From assembly GCA_963169105.1 (NCBI GenBank), contig OY720642.1:17540965-17604964 (forward strand): 64,000 nt of DNA, read 5' to 3'. The first letter of the stretch is position 1, and every line of letters begins with the position of its first letter. Source of the stretch: Ceriagrion tenellum (Eukaryota > Arthropoda > Insecta > Odonata > Coenagrionidae). Under the pieces are notes generated by a model. The model was not told where the DNA came from. It searched no databases and saw only the letters and a list, made by a program, of their open reading frames with translations. The position numbers and the translations under genes are program-made. This document shows positions 55,081 to 64,000 of the stretch, piece by piece.

Positions 55081-56048
55081 AATAAAGTTAACGAAACTGC
55101 GACTATTAATACGTTGCTAAGAACCTGCAAAACTTTTGAAAAGGGTAACTGTCACCAACATTCCCCACGCGATTAGTATGCTGCAGAAACTATTCATATT
55201 AATGTATTTTTCAACTACATAAACGGACAGAGATACGATAGTCATGCAGGAAGCATTCGAAACGTGATTTTAGTACTATATTGTATATTAATGGACAAGC
55301 TTTACGGAGAAATTCAACTATCAGCAACACTACCTGTTGAATAACCTTGCTTAAAGTCCCCATGACAGATACATTTGGCCTGTTATCGGTCGCTGGAAAA
55401 ATGTAATTTTAAACCAGTCCACCCTGCAGGCCGTTTACGCAATTTTATTTTAATGGCAGCTGATTTTGACCACTTTTATCTACTATATTGTGCTCAAGAC
55501 TGGTATCCATCGCAAACCCTGAGGATTGAGGAAATACATCTGCGAAGCGTTGGTGGAATGAGGTGTTTGAAGTCATTTATCCAACTGAGACCAATCCTCG
55601 ATAATAAATGCTTATGCTTAATTATATTCTCATCGTCTAATATACCGTGGTATGTCTGAGTTCGTAATAAGTTAAAATGCTCATTAGATATTTGGTGTTA
55701 TCAAAGGTATTGATTATCCATAGCGGATAAGGAAAGAGGGAAGGCTCCACGTGTCTGACTACTCAAGCTGCCCTCGCCTCGTTTATTTGCGTTGGCGTGA
55801 TTCCCCGGGCAAGCTGGGTCCAATTTGTGCTGAGAATTATATGGTAACGCGAATTATGGAAACGGGAAACATTGTTCAATAGGCCGCCCTCTTTGCCGGA
55901 GTTGTCTTTTATTCATTGTATTGTTCAGGTGGTTGAAGCCTGTTTTGTTAATGTATATATAGATCTGCGTGAAACTTAACATACGTGTCCTTTTCCGGCC
56001 GAGTGCTTTAGCCAGTTAAATTACCGAGGCGTTCTCTTCACCTGTAGA
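55081..56048. other. No gene recognised; a SINE-head fragment at the right edge
   Basis: Mostly AT-rich. The open frame at 55375-55659 (94 codons) has no recognised domain. At about 55995-56035 a reversed tRNA-like D-arm (CCGGCCGAGTGCTTTAGCC) of the 32.3-kb SINE type precedes the palindrome. Confidence 0.4.
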
Positions 56049-56550
56049 TTTTAGTGACCTTTAAGGGACCAGATGTTATCGACTGCCGGACATACAATGT
56101 AACAACCAGTCGCTACTGAGCGCCACTGCCCACGAGGAAAGATCGAACTTTGAACACAGAGAGGCGTTCACTCTATTTGACAGATTTTAAGCAATCCGGG
56201 ACTAGCCACGGAGTTCCACTTTTACGGAGTCACCAGCAATGCACAATTGTGCGAAATTCCACAGAAAATAAATCATCTCTCGGTCCTCAAAAAAAATCAT
56301 TCCGGTCAAGGCGGATAATTTTTTCTCACTGGAATTCCGCACAATTGTGCATTGTGGGTGACTCCGTAAAAGTGGAACTCCAAGGCTAGCCTCGGATATC
56401 TAAAAATCTGTCAAATAGTCTCTCTCCTCTCTGTGTTCATAGTACGATCTTTCCTCGTGGGCAGTGGCGCTCAGCGCTCAGTAGCGACTGGTTGTTGCAT
56501 TGTATGTCAGGCAGTCGAGAACATCTGGTCCCGTAAAGGTCACTAAAATT
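56049..56550. mobile_element. 500-bp palindrome related to the tRNA-SINE dimer
   Basis: Left arm about 56049-56297, right arm about 56303-56550, inverted. Outer sequence TTTTAGTGACC, then CCAGTCGCTACTGAGCGC and CACGAGGAAAGATCG. The inner part contains CCGGGACTAGCCACGGAGTTCC and GCACAATTGTGCG, as in the insertion at 32147-32419. At the centre only a degraded tRNA-head remnant (CCGGTCAAGGCGGA) remains. It is a larger, older relative of the 32-kb palindrome. Confidence 0.85.
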
Positions 56551-57149
56551 CATACGTATCCTTATTGGTAATGGTGAGAAAATTGTATGTTACCGATTCG
56601 GTTTCTTGGAAATTTAAAGCTATATAAACACGGAGCCTCATGACACATATTTCGAAATTATTCAATTGAATATATCCCTGCTACTCAATGGACGAAACTT
56701 ATCTGACTAATAGTATCTGTCCTTAACTGTATCACCAAGTACTTGATTAACATGAGATGTAGAATAACTGCACCATTCTTTTCATGAGGCCATCGCAGGT
56801 TTTTCATCCGTATTAACTCAAAACGCTGTGTATCCTACGAGCCAACTCCTTGCAAAACGCCCTTGTGGACGAGATAGACCGCGAATTCAAGTCATACATT
56901 GTGGGTTATATGATTCGATGGTTCCATCGTAGAGGGACTTCATTTTCATTTTATTCTTTTCTGGGTAATTTGAAATAAAAAGTGTCCATTAAAATATATA
57001 TCCGTTCAGCAATCAGCATATTTTGCACCTGAATTTTGGTTTTCAATAACTGAGGCATGGCATCAGCTAGAACAGGATTTTTAAAGCAATCAAACAAAAG
57101 TTGAAATTACGTGTCATTTTGACTCATTCAGTCGCGTTGGAAACTCCTA
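56551..57149. other. No gene recognised
   Basis: AT-rich, no domain. Confidence 0.4.
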
Positions 57150-57600
57150 TAGCCCCAGGGTCTCTTAGTTCAGAAATTCTGAACACTTGAATGCAGCACT
57201 TTGAAGAGTATTGCAAAAAATGAGGTGAAAACAGGGTTCCCAGGCTGGTTTTACTGTAATTCAGCATAGAAAGCGGAGATTTCAACATGGGATGTTTTTA
57301 GAGATAGCTCTGAATACAGAATAAAAACGTGGATTTGAACGAGAAATGACATCAAGGCATTTCATTAAAACTATGCATGTGAAGGAAAAATTCTAGGAAA
57401 ATATCATTAAAATAAAATACAGACATATATCTTACCGCCTATTTCTTAATGTCAAAGCTAATTACTGCCGTCATTGAAGTCTCAATTCGGTAGTTTCATA
57501 AAAATGACGCTGTATCTGCATATCATGCGCCTTCATTTTGGTTATCATTAGGGAATCTTTTTCATTAGCGAAAACAAACAGCGCGGGAACACATTTAGGG
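57150..57600. repeat. Diverged dispersed repeat, copy 2
   Basis: Low-identity partner of 35450-36030. Shared landmarks are GAATTCTGAA near 57196, the GAGATTTCAACATGGGATG region and AATTACTGCCGTCATTGAAGTC near 57460. Confidence 0.45.
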
Positions 57601-59147
57601 ATTCGTCGACTTGGAGACATCGCTACAACAGGATTTTTGCGTTTTCGTACTTCATAATTCTTGTTTTAAGTAATCGACCCCTAAATGTAATTGATCGCCA
57701 GGTGATAAAGGAAGGCACGCCAATACTAAAACACCGCACCCCACCCTGGTATTACGCGAAACACATAACATGAGGAATTAAAATAATCCAATTTCTCCCT
57801 TAAAATAAAAATGACCATAGAAAATTTTAAAATAATGCATAGTCAAGGTGTTTAGCTTCAAAACATCGAACGAATGAGCAAAATTGAGGGGTTACGTATT
57901 TTTTATAAATACGCTTCTGAAGTTTTCAAAACTGAAATTATGCACAAAAATGCAAAATTTAAAATCAATGACGTAATAGTGATACAAACTATGCGCCGTT
58001 GCTTTCTATTTCAATTGAGCGTTTGTGTTTGACATAAGTGTTTCATTCCCTGGAGGTATCGAAGACAAGCAAACATAAGTTAACGTTTAAAAAGGTAGGT
58101 ATTAGTAACTAAATATTTTATTTAACTAAATATTATATTTACGTTTGAATTTTCATGTCTTTCAGAGCTGTCTGCTCTCTATTTGGATGAGTGTCTTGTG
58201 GGTGCTCTTAAATGTCTTCAACATTTACCTTTTCTGTGGCTCCCTATAACCTTATGCCCAAGCCCTTTGGAGTTCAATATATAGTTAATTCATATGATAG
58301 CCATTGCATAATATATAAAATAATACATCCGAGTCGGTATATAACACAGTATAACAAACAATGATTATTTTATCGTTTACATGAAAATCGACGCACTCCC
58401 GATTACACTGCACCACGCCATCGAAATTCTGATTCCGCTATCGGGGACGCAAACGGACGATTAAACTCTCATTGGACTCTCATTCTGAAAGCTTAAAATA
58501 ATGTCTTTTATGAGTAACTCGGCGTATTTATATGTCGGTATGTAACTAAACGATGTTACTGCTTAAACGAAAAAATAGATTAAAAACAGTGTCCGCTTTC
58601 ATGTTTAAAAAATTTCTAATATAACGAAAATGACAGACATCACATTTATTAATAAACCGAATTGTTTAACAGAATAAAACATGTTTTATTCCATGTGTTT
58701 ATTCTAAGGGGTTCAGGAACAGTTTGAGTCATGAGTTTGTCGGAGAAAATCGTAGACTTCCGTCATTAAAAAGTATATTGTTGCACCATTAATATTACAA
58801 TATATACTACATGCTTCATAAAACTGCTCATATGAAAACGTAGAATTGGATTATGTTCTTCATAACGGCTGGGGAAAAATATCGCCAAAGTAGCTTAATT
58901 CGATTTCAGCCCAGCAGCTAACGGTCGGGGAAGGGAGGAGTAGAGGGGTTGGGGGTGAATGGGAGGATGGAGAAGGGGTGGAGACCACCTTTCGTATTCC
59001 GGGAAAGCGGGCGACGTAAAACACAGGAGTCGCTTCCGAAAGAGATGTTTTCTCCCTTAGTATACGCATCTCTCGTTAGAAATAAAATTACCACTTAATT
59101 CAATCCGAGGGGTATGCAACTCAGAGAAATTGTGTACGCTAGTTGAG
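57601..59147. other. No gene recognised; possible old TTAA-MITE relic
   Basis: At 58755-58865 the text (GTTGCACCATTAATATTACA and onward to GGATTATGTTC) resembles the right half of the TTAA MITE (TTGCCCCATTAATAATGCAA). If real it is strongly diverged and lacks its ends. The minus-strand open frame at 58860-59069 has no recognised domain. Confidence 0.35.
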
Positions 59148-59464
59148 AAATGGTCGCGAAATGGACAGAAATGGTCAGAAATGGACAGAAATTGTTAGAA
59201 ATGGACAGAAATGGACAGAGATGGTTAGGAATGGATAAAAATGGACAGAAATTATTAGAAATGGATATAAATGGACAGAGATAACGGAAATGGATAGAAA
59301 TGTACAGAAATTGTTAGAGATAGACAGAAATGGACAGGGATGGTTAGAAATGGACAGAAATTGTTAAAAATGGATATAAATGGACAGAAATGACGGAAAT
59401 AGATAGAAATGGACAGAAATGGATAGAAAAGGACAGAAATGGTTAGACTTGGACAGAGATGGAA
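59148..59464. repeat. Minisatellite, 10-bp unit ATGGACAGAA
   Basis: About 30 imperfect units of ATGGACAGAA with variants ATGGTTAGAA, ATTGTTAGAA and ATGGATATAA. The variants recur in a partly regular order, indicating a higher-order period. The long antisense frame across it is a by-product. Confidence 0.9.
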
Positions 59465-60520
59465 ATGCGGTGTACACTTGTTTTTGAAGTTGCGAACCAC
59501 TCGATTCAATCCCAGGTTTCATCTCGTCCAATTTTTGCCCGTGCTTTCATTACTATCCCTTTTTCACGTGGCTCTCCCATCCACTCATCCAGGAGCACAC
59601 AAGAAAAATAACCCCTCGCCCACTCCATCCGGCTTCCAAACGCCTACCTACTCGTTCCCAGCGCGGCGCATTTTCCCTTCGCTTCGTCAATGTTTCATCA
59701 TCACCACCCCCTCACGCATTTCCTTCCTCTTTTCCTTGACTATCACTACGTTTACCTTTCTAACTCAGATCGATTTGGCCGGTTCAGCTCGGTATGTTAA
59801 ACTCAACGGGCTAGTGGGATTGATATGAGAAGCGAACTAACTTGGCCCGCTTTCTCTGCCAGTTTGAGATTTCAAAATCGATATTCCAATCGACTTCGCA
59901 CCGGTAAACCAGGCGATCCCCGTCGGCTAACTAAGAATTTTCAGATCGGTCCGAGTTCATATTGATCTGAGTTCGATTGGTAAACGTGGTGTGTGTGAGT
60001 GAAATCAAAATAGGGCTATTCCACCACGCCTATTCCAACCACGAGTTGTCCTTGACCTCTTCGATTTCGACCACACTTGCCGGACTTGTTCCGATTCAAT
60101 ATCTCGTTGACCACGCACAATTGTTTTGCACAATTAGCATCCGTTGCTTTGTTACGGAAAATTGAACTTTTCGTTAACATATTTCAAACCTGGTTACACT
60201 TTAAGACACTTCAGTAAGAGAGGTAAAAAAAGACCATATATCAATGATGGTCAGAAGTGATAACTGAAGCTTTTCACATTTATATGCCTATATGTCATCA
60301 TTTATTTACCTTTAAAGGCGCGTGAACCATTATTGCAAGAGAGGTTACCAATATTTCACCTTGAAAGTTCAACTTGTTCTCGCAAAAGTTTCCATTGAAA
60401 TAGTTTTGTCCTCAGGGTTCCTATTACATATTTATTGTTATCGTACCCAGTTAGCGGATGCCTTCAAGAAGGCTGTGAGCCCCTAAAGTAAACAATAAGC
60501 CCCTAAAAACTCCCCCTACA
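59465..60520. other. No gene recognised
   Basis: GC-richer to about 59850, then AT-rich. The plus-strand frame at 59439-59828 begins inside the minisatellite and has no domain. Confidence 0.4.
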
Positions 60521-60835
60521 CTGATGAGTCAGCTGTATCTAGAGAAGTGCTTTGAGTGAAAGCTTTCCCCGTCGGCTGGTCGCTATTGTAAATCGGCATT
60601 CAATCTCCTAACGGATGTCCTTGACCGGGAGAAAGATATCAATGCTGCCAGCTTGGAGTATGCAGAAGTAAGATGGTCAGAAGCGATAGACATACTGGAA
60701 ATGTCATTGATGGGCTTGCTGTCAGTTGAGCTGCTTCGAAAAGTGCTCGGAGTAAAATTCTCCCCTTTGAGACTCAGGCGATTGTTGTTCCACTTTCAAT
60801 CTCCACGGGATTACTGAGAGAGCGATATCTAAACA
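60521..60835 (+). repeat. Old tandem duplication, period about 190 bp
   Basis: GTGCTTTGAGTGAAAGCTTTCCCC...TCAATCTCC...GAGAAAGATATC (60545-60640) and GTGCTCGGAGTAAAATTCTCCCC...TCAATCTCC...GAGCGATATC (60740-60830) are in register. Identity is moderate and there is no open frame. Confidence 0.55.
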
Positions 60836-63659
60836 GCAGTCACTGCGTAAGGAGAAGGATAATATATGAACCACATGACAGTCGAGTGACGAGGCGATAT
60901 GATAGAATATTATTATTCACGGAAAGGTTACTGGCTATTCCTTTGCCTGCCGTCTATATATTTTATTAAGCTATTTGTCCCACATATTTAGCCTATTGCT
61001 GCCATAACTCAGTGCCTCAATTTGTGTTCATAATTTCAATTAACTCGTAACGTCACTTTCAACTTTCTTTCTCCACGGGTCGTTCAGGTGATGTCCTTTT
61101 ATTCTGTATCTGACGATGCCGTCGCAGTGTGAAACAAATCGTGCAAATATAAGTTCTTGGAATAGTCCTGAGAAATTCTTTCATTTAGAATACAATTATC
61201 CTTGAGCAAACTCTTGCTATAAATGTATACTCATTTAATTTTAATATAGAAAAGCTAAATTGATTTCCTATATTGAGTGGATCATGGCATGATTTTCAAA
61301 TTATTCGGCAGTTGAGCAATATTAAACCATTTCCTATTAGACGCGAAAAAGTGCATGCTTGGTTTTGTATGGCTATGAAAGTAATTTGATTGAACAAATA
61401 TTCACGTGATTATCTGACAACAGAGTGCATATTTAACCTTTGCTTAATTTGATAGAACATCGAGCCTAGGAGTGGAAAAACTGTTGGATTGAGAAGTATG
61501 AGGTGGATTTTCAGTAAAACAACATTTGACTATTAACACAATAGTTCCATCAGAAATTAAAATGCACTTTTTCCAGGCTTATATATGCAGAAGGCCACAA
61601 TTTGTATTAAGAATGAAAGTCATAAAATCACAGTGAAAATTTTGGAAAATGCGTAAAAAAGGTATGAAAGAATAAATTGGAGAAGGTGAGATAGTAATAA
61701 ACGAAGAAGATGACATCGATGATTATGCGATACTATGCTGAGGTATTTTAATCTAAAACACTTCAATCACCCTTTAAAAATTTTTTTGGATTGGCTGACT
61801 CAAATTAGTTAACAACAGGCTGAAAACCCATTCCGTTTATTTAATGTACTGATAAATGATAGCAACGTCTCCTCAGGGTGCAATAAACGGTAACAGGAGC
61901 TAATAGTGGGTCGAACAATTTTAGCTGTGGAGAAAAATCTTATTTCCAAAATCACGGACTATACTCTTCTGCGAAACACGAATATGAACTACCTTTATAT
62001 TTTTCCTGCTTACTCAGGTAATTGGGATTACTTTCAAATTAGTTTCAAGTCTCCCATGCGAGTATAGACTACGGAGCATAGTATTCCAATGATGAAGAAC
62101 ATTATAATTGATATTACAGGACGAGGAAAGGTACAAGAATTCATTCTTCCCTTAAGTTTGATTACATGCACGACAAATTCTGCGTGAGACAGTAATCCTC
62201 CACTCATTTCTCACCTTTTCAATCGTAGGTTTCCGCGGCTTTTAGACAAAGTTTCTTGAATTGTTTTGGGTGTTCCGCACATTAGTTGTTTCTGCTGACA
62301 ACAGACTCTCTCGTGTTCCCTCACGGCGCTTTGCATACCAATGCGGAGGTCGAAAGTGTTGTCAGCGGCAGCAAGCAACGTGGTGAACACCCGAATAGTG
62401 CAGGAATCTTCGCATTAAACTTTTTATCAATCGCTAGTTCTACAATGAAATTTAATCATGTACTTACGTTTACGACTTATTTCGATTACTAACATCCTGA
62501 GCAACATAAAAGGGCTACATAATACAATATACTCCCAGTAGTGATCACTGGTTAGAATAAATACACACCTGAAATTCATATCATATGCTATTCGTTGATT
62601 TTCAGTCACTCCGGACTACAATGCCACACATCCTTGAGGTGGCTTGCAGGGAATTATGCAGTCTTAGGTGGCGCGCAAGAATCCCAGGGGCACGGCATGT
62701 TGCTCGGATCCCTCGGGACATTGCACATCATTCGTAACTGTTGGGCGCACTCACAATATTACACAATCACACTTAACTTAAAAGACACTTCAAACCGCAC
62801 ATACTACTAGGAAGTGTAAAGAAGTTTACTGTGTAAACCACTTTTTGTAATAAAAAGTATTTTTGTAAGCGGATCGAGGCTCCACGCGGATATTTTGCTT
62901 CACCGATTGGTATAATGCAATCCTTCACCATGCACAAACTAAATCCGAGCTCGTAAACTTGAAATATCAGAAACCAACACTCACTACACATCACGAATAT
63001 CTCATCAATAACACACGTAAATCTCCTCAACACCAGCTCATCGCACTACCGAGCTCTTATCGAGCGACGGACTTGCGCGACTGAAGAATGAATTGAATAT
63101 GAATTGAATTGCGCCCTTAAATATGCTCAGGTTTTCTTGCGTCGCCCTCCTGGGCTGATCGCACGACCATCTCGTGGAACACTCAAGTCATATGGCAATG
63201 GCCTCGGTTCCATATTATTTTGGAAAGTTTCACGAAGTTTCTTCACAGCGAGGAGGCGATAGCCGGTAAAGTTCTGGCCGAAATTTGAATATAAAGAGCG
63301 CAAGGACCCTGACACCGATGTCGAATTGAAAAATATGCAGGATGAAACCAACGTGATCATGAAATATTTAACTCCCAATCACCTGACCAATTGCCACGTA
63401 TTCACGGTGGAGGTGGTGCTGGGACTATGGGATAGATCATGAAAATAGATGGGAACAGCATTAAGGAATCGGAAGAGAGATGGGACAAGAAGATAATTAA
63501 GTTGATGGAGTTTCTTAGCGTCTTACTGTGTTTTATTTTGCATTTACTTGTAGAGATAAGGTTGATTTCATATTTGTAGCCATGACTTCAGCCAAATTAT
63601 TTTGTCTCTTCTGTTAGCTCTTACATATAGAGATAAAGGGCAGGGTTAAAATAGCATCA
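60836..63659. other. No gene recognised
   Basis: AT-rich to about 62200, mixed after. Open frames at 62286-62492 and 62595-62810 (plus), and 62773-63033 and 63127-63378 (minus), have no recognised domain. The last has a C-terminal GGRRKKT and moderately coding-like composition, but I cannot support a gene. Confidence 0.4.
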
Positions 63660-63890
63660 TCCGGTCAACCGGAAACTCGCTCGTACTTCAGCTATCTGCA
63701 AAAATCGCAATTCCACAGAGCTTAAAACTAGTTTTCTTAGACAAATTTTCAAACCCCTGCCCTGAGCTGAGGATTCGAAGCAGGCCCCATCGGAATGGGA
63801 AACCGAGGCACACATGGCCACCAATCCAAGCCGATACACTTCTCTCGAGAATTCTTGTTCTAGTGAGTCAGGGAAGTCTATATCCATTCA
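63660..63890 (-). mobile_element. Possible degenerate tRNA-like SINE
   Basis: The minus strand reads GGTGGCCATGTGTGCC then GCTTCGAATCCTCAG, resembling A- and B-box positions about 45 bp apart. No tail or target duplication is seen. Confidence 0.35.
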
Positions 63891-64000
63891 GGCGGTCCGT
63901 CATTCGACGGAGGCCACTGACAACTCATGTTCTTTGCGCCACAAATGATTGGTACGTAAATTGGTGAGGTTTAGGTTATGGAAGGAATAAATCAATGGTA
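63891..64000. other. Window end, nothing recognised
   Basis: Short unassigned sequence to the window edge. Confidence 0.4.

Noticed and set aside
59148..59464. CRISPR-like array
   Set aside because: Units are 10 bp with no spacers, and the context is eukaryotic.
59255..59509. Minus-strand frame rich in FCPF/FISI repeats
   Set aside because: It is a translation of the 10-bp minisatellite; the repeat unit keeps frames open by chance.
61108..61140. Another hammerhead-like motif (CTGACGATGCC...GAAAC)
   Set aside because: The core CUGANGA and GAAA are present but stem II does not pair well, and there is no other PLE sequence nearby.

Overview
This is a eukaryotic nuclear window, most likely from an arthropod and probably an insect. 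The taxon is inferred from degenerate receptor fragments of the AKH/corazonin/GnRH-receptor type, several LINE families with insect-style C-termini, Penelope-like elements, a MADF-domain element and a widespread insect 'CTACATCTACAT' repeat. There are no operons, no ribosomal RNA and no clearly intact host gene. Nearly every recognisable sequence is a transposable element, mostly decayed, so I call few coding regions.

Layout. At 1-2990 lies a rearranged LINE (copy A). At 4.7-5.6 kb is a tandem A-B-A repeat, at about 7.0-7.6 kb an LTR-like promoter region, and at 8.5-10.4 kb come a tRNA-derived SINE, a second SINE inside a LINE tail, and a TTAA-flanked MITE. At 11.37-14.74 kb is the most complete copy of the first LINE (copy B: endonuclease, reverse transcriptase, C-terminal region). 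At 15.4-16.5 kb are another SINE and a 434-bp element with 55-bp inverted ends. At 17.1-18.6 kb the A/B repeat recurs, joined to a GPCR pseudo-exon, followed by a GC-rich, strongly structured segment at 18.6-19.35 kb. From 20.2 to 29.9 kb is a dense antisense LINE graveyard (at least four fragments), interrupted by Penelope-like (PLE) pieces at 21.5-22.1 and 23.3-24.2 kb and by a 642-bp inverted-repeat element carrying a spliced MADF-domain reading frame (24.89-25.53 kb). At 31.15-33.57 kb is LINE copy C, split by a 273-bp head-to-head tRNA-SINE palindrome. The second TTAA MITE is at 36.08 kb, a PLE inverted repeat with hammerhead-like motifs at 39.6-40.2 kb, a diverged direct duplication at 40.6-42.7 kb, a hAT-type MITE with an exact 8-bp duplication at 42.85 kb, and a LINE 3' end plus a (TA)n tract at 43.65-44.26 kb.

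At 44.7-46.1 kb the GPCR pseudo-exon and its A/B repeat flank occur a second time, in inverted orientation relative to 17.1-18.6 kb. A PLE with a YVDD reverse transcriptase and a GIY-YIG remnant occupies 46.3-47.9 kb. A LINE split by a SINE follows at 48.2-49.1 kb. LINE scraps, an element bounded by CTTCATAGGTCGGCGG ends, a MITE inside a possible PLE tail, a 500-bp palindrome and a 10-bp minisatellite fill 50-59.5 kb. From 59.5 kb to the end I see mainly unrecognised AT-rich sequence.

The parts do not form one pathway; the biology here is insertion, nesting and decay. The items most worth attention are the duplicated GPCR pseudo-exon tied to a dispersed repeat, the MADF-carrying element with a reconstructable intron, the repeated hammerhead-like core at PLE termini, the palindromic tRNA-SINE dimers, and the identical set of stop codons shared by LINE copies A and B.
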